A stretch of 64,000 bases of DNA from an uncultured Christensenella sp. (GCA_949948895.1 CATLHE010000006.1:55046-119045), one strand, 5' to 3'. Positions 11,701-20,336 are shown, counted from the first letter of the stretch. Translations and numbers: made by a program. Notes: generated by a model from the sequence alone, not told the origin.

Positions 11701-14189
11701 GTGTCGGAACGTTTAAGATTTTCGACCGCGCCGACCTTAACGGCTCGCTGTTCAACGATTCCGATATCGACGATAAGGTCGAAATAGAGGGCTTCTCGGC
11801 GACCGATGCTACCGACAGCTCGTACGTCGAGGCGCTTAAGAACGCGCCGAGAACGCTCGATTGGCGCGCAGACGGCGCACAGGGCAAGGATCGCGCGTTT
11901 ACCGTTACGGTAGATAATGCGGCGGGCACGCTCAGCATAGAGATAAATCGCCGCATGGACGAGATAATAACCGTGACGGGCGAGGACGGCAAGCTCAAGA
12001 CCAAGTATGCCGAATCCGTTTCGTTCCCGCTTATCATAACCGGCTATGACACCGCCGGCAAGAAAGCGGAAACGGTTATCCGCATTACCGTTGTCAACTC
12101 GCCGATAAGCGCCAAGGACGATTATTCGTGGCAGGAGGGCGGTTCCAACGGCGTCGGGTATTCGTTTATACGCAACGCTTACGCTACGTACGATAACGAG
12201 TATATCCTCAATGCGAGCGTGACATTCGACGACGATCTTATAATCAAGTTCGACGACTTTCTTGTCGACAAGGACTATATCAAAAACACCAATAACGATT
12301 CGTTCGTGCTAGTCGAGGGCAGTCATAAAGTTCCGTACTCGTACTTGTTGGATAAACCGCTCAAGGCAGTGTACTACGAAGACGAGACTTACGGCGATCC
12401 TCTCGACCTTGCTACCGTTACGCCCATATACGAGGGCAACGGCACGGGCGCGCAGCTCAGGTATTCGGGTATCAAGATCCATGCCGAGACCACCTCGCGC
12501 GAACGTACCGGGTCTTTGTACCTTTGCATAATGGACAGATCGTCGGATACGACCTACGTCGAGACGGGCGTATACATTCAGCTCAACGTGACAGTCATGA
12601 ACGACGCGCCGTATATTCTAGACGGTATGGACGGCACCGAAGAGAACATTCTCGGCTCGGACAGCGTTACCGAACCTAGGATGTACCGCATCGGTAATTA
12701 CGTCAACGATAAAAACTCGTCCGACTATGCGGATATGACCGATCCCGACGCCGATCCCGACTCGTCCACTTACCTTCGTATCTATTCCGTAGCGTATCTG
12801 GATTATACCGATATCTGGTCGACGCCTGCCGCAAACCTCAGCGGCGGAGTGGTCGCAGACGATTCTTCGCTTCTGTTTGAAGTCAGTTATGACGTAAACG
12901 ATACGAACGATCAATACCTGCAGACGTTTATGATAAGACCCAAAGTCGGGTTCTACGGCTCGGGTGAAGTGGAAATAACGGTTTGCGACGGCAATATAAA
13001 CGTTAACCTCGACACCGAGTTTGTAACTTTCCGCATAAAAGTGAACATTGTATACGATCCGAACGATATCTCGGCGTTTAACGGTGTGTCCACGGCGCGC
13101 GGAAAAACGCAGATAATCACTATCGACAGGCTTATACCCGACGTCGATAATACGTTTGAAGGCATTGCATCGTCTCATGCGGGCGCGGACAGCGCGAACA
13201 ACATGCCGTCCAAAAACGCAGACAAGTTTAATCCCGCGTCGTGGTACGTGCTTAAATCGGTCACGCTTTCCGCCGATGCGGAGGGCTATGCCGAGATCAC
13301 GCAAACGAGCGACAGCGAATGGTCGTTGCACGCGCTTGTGGAAACGGCTCAAGCCAAGCGCATCAATATCACTTATGCGCTTAAAGCCGACGAGACCGCG
13401 CTGTACGAAGGGTTCTTCATGTTAAGCGTTACGCCAAACCTTCAGCCGTTGTTGCTGTACAGGCGCATGGTGTTTGAGCGGTATCCTGCCGACGAGACGG
13501 TCAACGTAATGCATCATCTTAATTCCAACAATACCGCGTACTTAAGCGCGACGCAGTTGTTTGAAGATCCCGAACAGGATGAACTCACGTTTATTTCCGT
13601 CAAGTCCAATAAGTCGGCGCTTGTCAGCGCAAGCCTTGCGCATGAAAACGAGCACTTGGCTATACGCTTTACGGCGCGCGGCTCGGCGGATATTACGGTG
13701 ACTATCTCCGACGAGACGGGCAAGAACTACTCGTACGTGATAACAGTCGTCAACGAGGACCTTGCGGCGCCCAGCTTCTGGACACGGTTGTTGGCGAGCT
13801 TCGAGTCCAATAAAGTGATGTGGGCGATTATCTTGGGGCTCGTTATCCTCGCGATAATCATACTCATAATCATCATCGCCGTCGTGAGAAAACGCAAACG
13901 CGCAAGGGAAGAGCTGGAAGCGCTTCTGGTTTCCGAAATGGAGATAGAAGAGCAGATGCTCAAGCTCGCGGGCGGACCCGCGCCTACCGGCTATCAGAGC
14001 TACGGTTACTTGCAGTCCGCGCCCGGGCAGACAGTCGTCGACCCGAACATGCTTCTCGGCGCAGGCACGCCCAACCCGACCATGCCCGAGTTTGCGCTTC
14101 CGCCCACGCCTAACGATCCTATGGCGCAGCAACAGCAGCAACAACAGCAGAATCAGCCGACGGATACCAATCCGTACGACGGCATGTAG
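2754..14189 (+). CDS. Giant membrane-anchored surface protein with Gly-rich and Ig/cadherin-like repeats
   Basis: 3811 aa, the largest gene in the window. A hydrophobic N-terminal segment (about residues 16-40, RIAILAASVIIAVALAV) acts as signal or anchor. Residues about 110-260 are Gly-rich with ECWGA and GGGGASHIV motifs, like the glycine-rich domain of ALK-type receptors and bacterial surface proteins. The rest is a series of beta-sandwich-like modules whose boundaries show a recurring 'V-N-x-x-P' motif (VINTPPV, VINTAPT, SIANTAPT, IINQAPT, VMNDAPY), typical of bacterial Ig-like or cadherin-like arrays. A C-terminal transmembrane helix (about 3688-3712) is followed by an RKRKRARE stop-transfer and a cytoplasmic tail with a nine-Gln run. 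There is no LPxTG motif, so it is membrane-anchored and not sortase-attached. A role in adhesion or surface architecture is likely; ligand unknown. Confidence 0.9.
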   Translation: MNNNTENNKITGKAKRIAILAASVIIAVALAVTCALCINVGSPKRGEVGDADGGGIRTTRSVTAPTSGVGVNYLIDLINNGDIGYNGDYVDFPYNGGFYWINLPKGNIKMECWGAASANGVKGAYATMTMNIQYVVTVSLCVGGAGNGKNGGYNGGGNGTSYGGGGASHIVHNNQNLLLKNASMGNMVLIGGGAGGSSTSTSSNGVTGQGSNGGTSGGGAGYPSGAAGYSGTSWINTGAWGWTSTNTSVSYGQRSSNGLIRFTLGTGHNSAPTQKTLSYTNRTLTTGGSSAKLTVHSYDFAQDSDYSNISGGNVNNVDFMNKNDVSGYTGAKMYVDAACTVTADDYFTYSFSDSRTMNITEFKKLPRAGDGKANQDNKIRIYMQVKDRYPSGNAYIVRYFDISYAAMTAGKKDDTSGTLKNGNAYSYKVGASTTQNSAEVFSAGKIYSPSAIGTWALCVMKPIQKNTTFTVTAAELMAVTGPSGVDTTKFAAYLVPSAANTSLFSYSGTSVAIRTGNGSTSATGYTSITIKAINASPQWQKVTFTLYIVEKTSSRGANYEPIGITYAGNIKTLEVNFLMDNTRPILKDGVNNVVNVGIGASVNINLKDYFYDRDGEITTSTHSILGIDVPSYEFVQLDKYGNVVSTADKAGASSGNSYYNLSGSLSSSLTSGTSNTPTGFKSNIAVGATATTAQVNEAFVKYSYTGTTLTLTGLRASYSQYASDRTNRTAYTGGNTTTATGAATVLNPGHFYILIHIKDNIEAADAGIWLPIAITVGSPDGLAPVNTGSSTGSVSGQGVVSAMPSAEGSAGAGDASSFYFVPMAVNIGGTQHPVAAKVVDNGVEIDSSRWQPLALDGDNFTTATGTASWSGKLNEFLTITSTANQVQNLLLASSSSVRTTRYATVSEVDVYIPSSYFGGRVAVGSSSSVNAATGVNTIMLTADGAFYKTRGLKITLESSTMNRYVYATVNLADSRSTTVSVEIAIKVNNSDPTVSATAATFKGAAGAESSYDNGTVPTLTYKVPMYSTFMLTPYDLVNDINLTEAGAAYPAGGFTLNGLAGKYANGKFTVDGAAATGEQAVTPLFDTSVYGGAYKTSLQQFFTNIDKTSTATKLAATKGFNVTKTQTVIPNDRLFFARNSDTATDAFTFAPTGYNAFTYAASGTDGYIDCMFGDRIEFATGGEKALDFVLFSTKTRTPRTAEFTVTVRDRFGNVAITVCVKIDVINTPPVMKDNLKATELAVTPVSDGNVTLKSAVVHPTDVMTDKDGDEVTFMMSRGIIVARGAGIEFSDFTADAADPDTNKLLYDADGHLLTDYYVSASLDSANDITVTAIGSTKNIEEGVFVYFFVSDPRGGVSLGWKQVEVINTAPTFNTSTENGFSTADRLWSIESATVADTTRARYIAGSEAAFASLRTDKNAAAIDVKLIASDADKLQGVLLSQRGKLETSYVNYNATKLTNSAETYDYDDAVPDVVTTASGFADGSPAAVWLYKRSQTESGELISAMQNVTPTLMFLVKGEWYDRDELLTAIASGADITADDCFDADGRFIVSDWALRVVATNPFLDDNGKQYNMGIAFSLRDDARYGGDTAGLDTAYDSDRSKAQTTVSGTLNEIVYMFISNTGIITKDEFSKYENYYVVVGNDGNPYVIYNDGTSVQATAYNVGTVDGVAGSYSYPGTIEIPGNTDGSASYETVYVPMSYFGLSNTLASPDSSTHEVVYEPSFVAYDVRTGDADKMYDRGNIDDITRALTISDGIDSWGGESGRPLNDNPYVTVDAVTYTDAQTPAFGTGISAPYYNNLLAVPDVGFNDSAYTSLASGNVLYLDDQASKLPEHRFGLTFTKKSFRTGVNNLTFTVKLALSANATGTGVNTTTAYNNDSKNLRSVSVALSIGNSPIDLVSGRSVDVAGSSDPSGKLLEYDAERGTYYTDVELTTSQSASYLLVRDGGDSDPLDALNRTYRRLYYTDRDIELDGAKSTEYRDYAYFSSDSITGLSSAQDKRVKELNADGDALANAANKTNARAQNSVLNYYGVGSVADIASSVQPNGGYHGYNSYFNASMAENSRAINISASRKTYINLTALPGIVDVLKTDPEYGADFAAFGTWDSTKTYGGLTYKQLNAIYESRGFVLKYSSASPSDDLHDSNALVPDSETLSAYYPLKVLIYDDRGAGWDEATFVSMEFRISIANTAPTIKAGIGKVVNGKREYTLSLASGDSTVLNLYDFVQDPDILVFSSGNTRMLATEDDFGKATSQLVRETGDYLESVYKYAYEPYADAESIQAALLAGELGVTSYTETRSDVIMYTETTSGSVSNTTIPSDNKLWFKVNRRTTDDKGNSIDTFRFTIAFRDNHGENSCTEDITFVVKIINQAPTVTTIVRDITMHANDTFTVLPAYYDTFIGGADYVQSDKQYDTTDEGTVNELPKEGSPAYLNSLTYSSYFNKRSTRAAFDYSKITSDVYDYGVEDSEFAFNTAPTEIGGVNLGYLGIATDDAPWRMRFSKVPDDMPAYIQVTSQNITTLEGSGDIRRGAMAVLVRAVGACKNLPITFTLIDGEGGTVTYTLNITIVSTPPTPRNPADQIDRQLLAASKLEGIKTTEGYEYGVFRTFIIPSGGAEGVSVSLQNIGSDNKKTAYKDVTITLKNVATDIDGQSQIDNMRLFNGGEFTVNGVAMEAPDPDDGISYDDGRVVSDYFYITTANGGGAFTIHATGYDMFRDFEELTFSIADSGNPIDENKLTVTIQVYTVYSDMTNPTVAGMTPDQYNKYLGGANEVHVKGVDAFNGYGEFANSLGVNVPSEYAFIKMQGANGNDGNEGKSPIVDPDVSKAGAQSYATNVYAFINNDGSPLSADEIKEFFVRDSETGTFAIRSDKKLLAKDYLIGGVTTNGEPVSATYLEKLNAVNRFADFSIALDGASISFTPKTATLNTKVMMYVEAQKRLGTARKVLRSDDSIASGSLFRLVVDDSAPRAVNQTGKEDYNAEFTGSKGSVGTFKIFDRADLNGSLFNDSDIDDKVEIEGFSATDATDSSYVEALKNAPRTLDWRADGAQGKDRAFTVTVDNAAGTLSIEINRRMDEIITVTGEDGKLKTKYAESVSFPLIITGYDTAGKKAETVIRITVVNSPISAKDDYSWQEGGSNGVGYSFIRNAYATYDNEYILNASVTFDDDLIIKFDDFLVDKDYIKNTNNDSFVLVEGSHKVPYSYLLDKPLKAVYYEDETYGDPLDLATVTPIYEGNGTGAQLRYSGIKIHAETTSRERTGSLYLCIMDRSSDTTYVETGVYIQLNVTVMNDAPYILDGMDGTEENILGSDSVTEPRMYRIGNYVNDKNSSDYADMTDPDADPDSSTYLRIYSVAYLDYTDIWSTPAANLSGGVVADDSSLLFEVSYDVNDTNDQYLQTFMIRPKVGFYGSGEVEITVCDGNINVNLDTEFVTFRIKVNIVYDPNDISAFNGVSTARGKTQIITIDRLIPDVDNTFEGIASSHAGADSANNMPSKNADKFNPASWYVLKSVTLSADAEGYAEITQTSDSEWSLHALVETAQAKRINITYALKADETALYEGFFMLSVTPNLQPLLLYRRMVFERYPADETVNVMHHLNSNNTAYLSATQLFEDPEQDELTFISVKSNKSALVSASLAHENEHLAIRFTARGSADITVTISDETGKNYSYVITVVNEDLAAPSFWTRLLASFESNKVMWAIILGLVILAIIILIIIIAVVRKRKRAREELEALLVSEMEIEEQMLKLAGGPAPTGYQSYGYLQSAPGQTVVDPNMLLGAGTPNPTMPEFALPPTPNDPMAQQQQQQQQNQPTDTNPYDGM

Positions 14190-14216
14190 GAAAGAAAATT
14201 CTAAACGTCACAAAGC

Positions 14217-14252
14217 AAAAGAGCGACGATAGTTGATATCGCCGCTCTTTTT
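14217..14252 (+). terminator. Terminator of the giant gene
   Basis: AAAAGAGCG...CGCTCTTTT hairpin followed by T6, 28 bp after the stop. It lies between convergent genes and may serve both strands. Confidence 0.8.
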
Positions 14253-14267
14253 TGTCTGTTTGGTTAT

Positions 14268-14663
14268 TCAGCCGATCCACCACTCGGGCGTGATATCTCC
14301 GAGCTTGACTGTTCTTCCGCTTGTCATATCAAGCATTATTTCGACGTCTTTGTATTTATGCGGCATGAGCTGAACCAAAAGTTCTCGGCAAGCTCCGCAC
14401 GGCGCGCCGCATCTTCCGTCGCTCATGATAGCAAGCACTTTTACCGCTTCGCATTCGCCGTTGGTTATCATATTGAATATGGCATTGCGCTCGGCGCATA
14501 TCCCGAGCGTGCTGCATGTATCTATGCATACGCCCGTATATATCTTACCGCTCGATGACAGTATGGCTGCGGCAACTCCGCCCGCTTCGATATATTCTGA
14601 TATCCGCCGCTCGTTTTGAACGCTCTTAGCCGCTTCGTACATTGTATTCCATATTCTTTCCAT
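14268..14663 (-). CDS. Cytidine deaminase-like zinc enzyme
   Basis: 131 aa from the chosen ATG. It carries the two zinc motifs of the cytidine deaminase fold, CAERNA (Cys plus catalytic Glu) and PCGACRE, with normal spacing. Expected reaction is hydrolytic deamination of cytidine or deoxycytidine in pyrimidine salvage, but blasticidin-S deaminase-like relatives share the motifs. The ORF track starts 27 codons earlier; I prefer the internal ATG because GAGG lies 5 nt upstream and the MERIWNTMYEAA start matches the family. A promoter-like TTTACT-N17-TAATAT lies within that upstream extension. It is convergent with the giant gene and separate from the ktr operon. Confidence 0.8.
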   Translation of the reverse strand: MERIWNTMYEAAKSVQNERRISEYIEAGGVAAAILSSSGKIYTGVCIDTCSTLGICAERNAIFNMITNGECEAVKVLAIMSDGRCGAPCGACRELLVQLMPHKYKDVEIMLDMTSGRTVKLGDITPEWWIG

Positions 14664-14774
14664 AACCGCCTCATAGGGAAAAGTTTTTACATATATTACC
14701 ATTATATCGAATAAAAGTAAACCGATAGAGTAGAGCGACGGCATTTATAGCTTTAAAGTTTTACGCAAAACAAA

Positions 14775-14807
14775 AGCCGCGCATTGCTATTGTAAGCGCG
14801 GCTTTGC
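14775..14807 (-). terminator. Terminator of the rqcP-ispDF-ktrBA operon
   Basis: Stem AAAGCCGCGC/GCGCGGCTTT with TTTTGTTTT following on the minus strand, 27 bp beyond the ktrA stop codon. Confidence 0.85.
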
Positions 14808-14833
14808 GTGGTCGTTTAAATGACGTCGGGCAT

Positions 14834-15547
14834 TTATAAAATATCGATATCGTAATCGGTGTAGACCGTTTCGGTAGCTTTGTTGCTGAGGCGTTTTGTG
14901 TCGTTTACAGTGCCCGCTATGATAAGTAGATCGTCCGCCAATAGTTTGCAGTCCGCGCCGGGCGAGGCTATGACCTCGTCGCCGCGCTTGATAACGACCA
15001 GCGTGACGTGCTCGGCGTTGCGTAAGTCGAGCTCCGCCAGCGTTTTGTCCTGCCATTTCTTGGGCGTGCGTATTTCCACCATTTGGAACTTGTCGGTAAG
15101 CGTCATGACCTCGACCATGTTCGGTTTGACGAGCGTGGCGGCGAGCTTTTCGCCCATGGCTTCTTCGGGGACGAACGTCGTGTCCACGCCTATCTTTTGC
15201 AGAACGAGTTTATGCCTGTCGTCGCGCGCTTTGGCAATGACGGTAGGCACGCCCATTTGCTTGCACATGAGGCTTACGAATATGCTCGCTTCGATATTGG
15301 ACGCTATGCAGACTACCGCAACGTCCATATTGTTTATGCCGAGCTTTTCAAGATTGCGCTCGTCCGTCGCGTCGGCGCAGACGGCTTGCGTGCAGAACGG
15401 CGATATCTCGTTTATTTTGTCCTCGTCCTCGTCGATGACAAGAACTTCCGCGCCGTATTCGCAAAGCGCTTTTGTGAGCGCGACGCCGAAGCGGCCGAGC
15501 CCGAAAATCACATACTGTTTTTTCAACGGTGAAACTCGTTTTTTCAT
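14834..15547 (-). CDS. ktrA: KtrA/TrkA-type potassium channel gating subunit
   Basis: 237 aa. An N-terminal RCK/TrkA-N Rossmann domain (residues about 9-130) has the GLGRFG nucleotide-binding loop and the acidic VIDEDEDKI segment after strand 2. A TrkA-C domain fills about 150-230. In the family this cytoplasmic ring binds ATP/ADP or NAD(H) and gates the membrane subunit KtrB, whose gene lies immediately upstream with a 9-bp gap. An AGGAG site precedes the ATG. It is the last gene of its operon and is followed by a clear terminator. Confidence 0.92.
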   Translation of the reverse strand: MKKRVSPLKKQYVIFGLGRFGVALTKALCEYGAEVLVIDEDEDKINEISPFCTQAVCADATDERNLEKLGINNMDVAVVCIASNIEASIFVSLMCKQMGVPTVIAKARDDRHKLVLQKIGVDTTFVPEEAMGEKLAATLVKPNMVEVMTLTDKFQMVEIRTPKKWQDKTLAELDLRNAEHVTLVVIKRGDEVIASPGADCKLLADDLLIIAGTVNDTKRLSNKATETVYTDYDIDIL

Positions 15548-15556
15548 ATTGTCTCC

Positions 15557-16933
15557 TTAGCCTATCATTATGTTTGCGGACGGATATTTGATCTTAGCCG
15601 TGTCGCGTTTTACGAATATCATGCCTATACTCAGAGGTCCGAGCCTGCCTATCGTCATTATTACGGCGAGTATAGCGAGCGCGGCGGGCGAGTAGGGGTG
15701 CGCCGCCGCAAGCGTTGTAGAGCCCATGGAAAGCCCCGTCGTGGTGAACGCCGTTATCGTCTCGAAAAAGTTTGCGCCAACCGCTACGTTGGGGTCTGTG
15801 GCGGAAATTATCATAACGCCGACCAAAACGCACATGGCGGCTATAAAAGTCACCGCCACGGCGCGCAAGCCGTTTTTAAGGCTTATACTGCGCTTGTGGA
15901 TGACCAGCTCGTTTTTGCCGCGCAGTCCCGATACGCCCATGAGAAGAAGTATGGCAAACGTGGTCGTCTTGATACCGCCGCCGGTACTGCACGGCGACGC
16001 GCCTACAAACATCAGAATGCATGTGAACACTTTGCCCGACGACGAAAGCAGGTTTTGGTCTACCGACGAAAATCCCGCCGTCGAGCTTGCCATTACCGAC
16101 TGAAACATGCTGTTTAAAAGCTTCTCGCCGCCGTTCATGCCGTCAAACGCTTTCGAGTTGAATTCCGACGCGAGAAAAAAGAACGTGCCGCACGTCATTA
16201 TTATAAGTGTCGCTATCAGCACTATCTTGGAATGAAGCGCATACTTGCGCCAGCGGAATTTGTTTTTGATAACGTCGTTGATTACGGGGAAGCCGAACGC
16301 GCCGAGTATGGCGAGAAACGCTATAATGATGAGCACGCCGGCGTTTCCGTTGTAGTCCGATAAAGAACCGTACGGATTGCCGACCGTAGCCATTACGTCG
16401 AATCCCGCATTGCAAAATGCCGATACGGAATTGAATACTGCTTGCCATATACCGTAAGCGCCGTTTTTAACTACGAAAAACGGCAAAAGCATAAGCGCGC
16501 CCGCAAGCTCGATGATGCCCGTCATTATGGCGATATTGCGCACCAATCGCACTACGCCTTTTATGTGGTCTTGACCGAGAGCTTCGGAGATGGCGATGCG
16601 GTCTTTCAGCGTTATGCGCTTTCGTATGAGAATAAATATAAAAGTAGCAAACGTCATGAACCCGAGCCCGCCGAACTGAACGAGTATGAAAAGTACGGCT
16701 TGCCCGAACCCGGTGAGCGACAGCGCGGTCGGCTTTATGATGAGACCTGTGCCGCAAACGCCGTTTGTAGCCCAGAATATGGCGTCTATGAACCGCATCC
16801 ACTTGCCGTCGGTATTGGAGGCGGGAAGGGCAAGCAAAAGCGCGCCGACAAGCATTACGGCTAAAAATCCGAGTAATACAAAAAGCATAGGCGGCATGTG
16901 AAGCCGTTTTATCGATCGTCTTTCCCGTTTCAT
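15557..16933 (-). CDS. ktrB: KtrB/TrkH-type potassium uptake channel subunit
   Basis: 458 aa integral membrane protein of the SKT (Trk/Ktr/HKT) superfamily, with four MPM repeats and their pore-loop segments GVCGTGL, AFCNAGFD, SPCSTGGG and FTTTGLSMG. It imports K+ (possibly Na+-coupled) when gated by KtrA. The start at 16933 is chosen over the track start because ATG overlaps the ispDF stop as ATGA and is preceded by GGAG at 8-nt spacing, so translation is probably coupled to ispDF. Confidence 0.93.
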   Translation of the reverse strand: MKRERRSIKRLHMPPMLFVLLGFLAVMLVGALLLALPASNTDGKWMRFIDAIFWATNGVCGTGLIIKPTALSLTGFGQAVLFILVQFGGLGFMTFATFIFILIRKRITLKDRIAISEALGQDHIKGVVRLVRNIAIMTGIIELAGALMLLPFFVVKNGAYGIWQAVFNSVSAFCNAGFDVMATVGNPYGSLSDYNGNAGVLIIIAFLAILGAFGFPVINDVIKNKFRWRKYALHSKIVLIATLIIMTCGTFFFLASEFNSKAFDGMNGGEKLLNSMFQSVMASSTAGFSSVDQNLLSSSGKVFTCILMFVGASPCSTGGGIKTTTFAILLLMGVSGLRGKNELVIHKRSISLKNGLRAVAVTFIAAMCVLVGVMIISATDPNVAVGANFFETITAFTTTGLSMGSTTLAAAHPYSPAALAILAVIMTIGRLGPLSIGMIFVKRDTAKIKYPSANIMIG

Positions 16934-18090
16934 TTTTGCTCCGATAATATGCAAGACGCGCTTGCGGCAATAGCTTTGCCTTTGCCGACAATGCCCATCA
17001 TCTCGGTAGTCGTAGCCGATACGTTTATGCGCTCCGTTTCGGTGTGCAGGCGAGCGGCGAGCGTTTCGCGTATGTTCTTTATATAACTTGCCAACTTGGG
17101 CTTTTGCGCGATAATTACTGCGGAAATGTTTTGTATGCGGTATTTGCGCTCGGTCAAAGCTTCGAGCACGTTATCCAACAGTTTAAGCGACGAAACGTTT
17201 AACAGCGCGGCGTCGTTGTCTGGGAACAAAACCCCGATATCGGGCAGTCCTGCCGCGGATAACAGCGCGTCCATGATAGCGTGCGTGAGAACGTCGGCGT
17301 CCGAATGTCCGTCAAGACCTTTGTCGTAGTTTATCTCGACGCCGCCGAGGATAAGCGGGCGGTTTTTAACAAGCCTGTGCACGTCGAAGCCTATGCCGAT
17401 CTTCGAGCCGACGGGCGCAAACCTTATAAGATCGTACCCCGTAGTTATTTTGATATTGTCATAAGCCCCTTCGACAATGTGCGGAGAGAACCCTGCGCGT
17501 TCGTAAACTTCCGCGTCGTCAGTGTATTCGCCGTCGGCGTCGGCGTACGCTTTTAATATCTCCGCGTACTTAAAAGTTTGCGGTGTCTGCATATTATAGA
17601 GTTTGCGTCTGTCGAGCGAGTGCACGACAGTATCGCCCGACACTTCTTTGATAGTATCGGTCGCGGGAACGGCGAGAACGCCGCTGCCATGCTTTGCTGC
17701 CGATTCGACGGAAGCGTCGATAAGTTCCGAACGTATAAAAGGTCGCGCGCCGTCGTGAATGACTACTATATCGCAGTCCTTTATGGCTTTTAAACCGCTT
17801 TTGACGCTTTCCGCCCGCGACGCGCCGCCTTTGCATACGGCGACAGCGGGGTAGGACTTTGTCAGTTCCTTTATCTGCGACAGTTCGTCTTGCGCGGCGA
17901 CTAGTACGAGCCTTTTGACGCAGGACTCGGAGAAAGCGTCGAGAACGTGTTCCAGAACGGTCTTTTGCCCGAGATGGTAAAACACTTTATTATATGAAAG
18001 CCCCGTTCGTTCGCCTTTGCCCGCGCACAGTATGACTGCGGCAATGCGGTCGGTGCTACTTAACGCCGTCGTTTCAGTTGACGATCTCAT
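16930..18090 (-). CDS. ispDF: Bifunctional IspD/IspF (MEP isoprenoid pathway)
   Basis: 386 aa fusion. Residues about 15-225 are IspD (4-diphosphocytidyl-2C-methyl-D-erythritol synthase), with LCAGKGERTG, GGASRAESV and HDGARPFI. Residues about 230-386 are IspF (MECDP synthase), with zinc motif FDVHRL, HSDADVLTHA and TTTEMMG. The two activities bracket the missing IspE step, as in other natural IspDF fusions. It overlaps the rqcP stop by 17 bp and the ktrB start by 4 bp, making an unusual operon with potassium uptake genes. The ATG has a GGAGG site about 12 nt upstream, slightly far. Confidence 0.93.
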   Translation of the reverse strand: MRSSTETTALSSTDRIAAVILCAGKGERTGLSYNKVFYHLGQKTVLEHVLDAFSESCVKRLVLVAAQDELSQIKELTKSYPAVAVCKGGASRAESVKSGLKAIKDCDIVVIHDGARPFIRSELIDASVESAAKHGSGVLAVPATDTIKEVSGDTVVHSLDRRKLYNMQTPQTFKYAEILKAYADADGEYTDDAEVYERAGFSPHIVEGAYDNIKITTGYDLIRFAPVGSKIGIGFDVHRLVKNRPLILGGVEINYDKGLDGHSDADVLTHAIMDALLSAAGLPDIGVLFPDNDAALLNVSSLKLLDNVLEALTERKYRIQNISAVIIAQKPKLASYIKNIRETLAARLHTETERINVSATTTEMMGIVGKGKAIAASASCILSEQK

Positions 18091-18313
18091 ACAGCGTTTG
18101 AGCCTCCTCTTTGGACGCCTTGTCGTTAAGCGATTTAACGGTAAACGCGATAGGCGAGCCGAGCTTGATCTCGACTTTGTCGCCTACTTTAAGAACGTAG
18201 GCGGGTTTTACCGCGCGGCCGTTTACGAAAATTTTTCCCGCGTCGCATGCTTCGGCTGCCACCGTGCGGCGCTTAATAAGTCTGGAAACTTTTAAAAATT
18301 TATCGATACGCAT
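18074..18313 (-). CDS. rqcP: S4-domain ribosome quality-control protein RqcP-like
   Basis: 79 aa, almost entirely one S4 RNA-binding domain. The opening MRIDKFLKVSRLIKRRT closely matches RqcP (YabO) of Bacillus, which binds stalled 50S-peptidyl-tRNA complexes and supports RqcH in adding alanine tails. A related heat-shock S4 protein (HslR) is the main alternative, but length and N-terminus favour RqcP. It is first in the minus-strand operon; the -10 box lies only 9 nt before the ATG and no ribosome site is visible, so the mRNA leader is probably about 3 nt. Confidence 0.85.
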   Translation of the reverse strand: MRIDKFLKVSRLIKRRTVAAEACDAGKIFVNGRAVKPAYVLKVGDKVEIKLGSPIAFTVKSLNDKASKEEAQTLYEIVN

Positions 18314-18322
18314 ATGTAAATC

Positions 18323-18351
18323 ATTATATCACTTTCATTTAAATATAGCAA
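18323..18351 (-). promoter_or_regulatory. Promoter of the rqcP-ispDF-ktrBA operon
   Basis: Minus strand TTGCTA (18346-18351), 17-bp spacer, TATAAT (18323-18328), then 9 nt to the ATG. It is back to back with the rRNA promoter, about 160 bp away. Confidence 0.75.
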
Positions 18352-18511
18352 ACGATTTGGCACGTATGTATTTTAATGAAAAACAGGGCGGTTATCGGCG
18401 GGTTCAAAGTAAAGCCTACTATTATTGATGGCATTTGTTCGCGATATACCGATATAAAACGAAAAAGCATAAAATTTTTTAAAAATATTTCAAAAAATTA
18501 GCGAAAAACAC

Positions 18512-18540
18512 TTGACATATAAAATAAATGGTGATAAACT
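18512..18540 (+). promoter_or_regulatory. 16S rRNA promoter with AT-rich upstream element
   Basis: TTGACA (18512-18517), 17-bp spacer, TAAACT (18535-18540). The preceding 45 bp is almost pure A/T tracts, resembling an UP element of strong rRNA promoters. The predicted start (about 18547) falls at the base of an 8-bp hairpin, GCTGTCTC/GAGATAGC (18547-18570). Confidence 0.8.
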
Positions 18541-18546
18541 ACGTAA

Positions 18547-18714
18547 GCTGTCTCGCGAAAGTGAGATAGCAAAGCACATTAGTAAGTGAATAGATTTTAG
18601 CGAATTAGACTTTCTTTTAAAAACAAAGTCAATAATTTATGTCAGTATGTTTTTGAGAAAGAATCGGTTACTTTTTATTTTTGTTAACTTCGAGAGCAAT
18701 CTCGTGTTATACGA
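18547..18714 (+). other. 16S rRNA leader with processing-stem arm
   Basis: Transcribed leader without genes. Bases 18584-18590 (AAGTGAA) and 18592-18601 (AGATTTTAGC) are perfectly complementary to 20289-20295 and 20279-20288 in the trailer, with one bulged T. Seven further pairs, including G-U wobbles, extend the helix toward the 16S. This is the expected RNase III-type processing stem enclosing mature 16S. A short CGAGA-GCAA-TCTCG hairpin sits just before the mature 5' end. Confidence 0.75.
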
Positions 18715-20226
<1,512 letters not shown>

Positions 20227-20314
20227 AAGGTACCGACATTAGAGTCGGTCAAAAAATCCAATCTCAATCGATTAGTTTGCTAAAATCTTTCACTTGATCA
20301 TGTGTAACGGATTG
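20227..20314 (+). other. 16S rRNA trailer with processing-stem arm
   Basis: Contains hairpin ACCGAC/GTCGGT just after the mature 3' end and the arm 20271-20295 that pairs with the leader. It leads directly into a terminator without any spacer tRNA or 23S start. Confidence 0.7.
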
Positions 20315-20336
20315 CCGCGCTGTCGCGCGGTTTTTT
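20315..20336 (+). terminator. Terminator of the solitary 16S unit
   Basis: CCGCGC-TGTC-GCGCGG stem followed by T6. Its position 89 bp after the 16S 3' end closes the transcription unit. Confidence 0.9.

Noticed and set aside
18400-18420. Possible tRNA T-loop (GGGTTCAAAG) upstream of 16S
   Set aside because: No acceptor, D or anticodon stems can be drawn around it.
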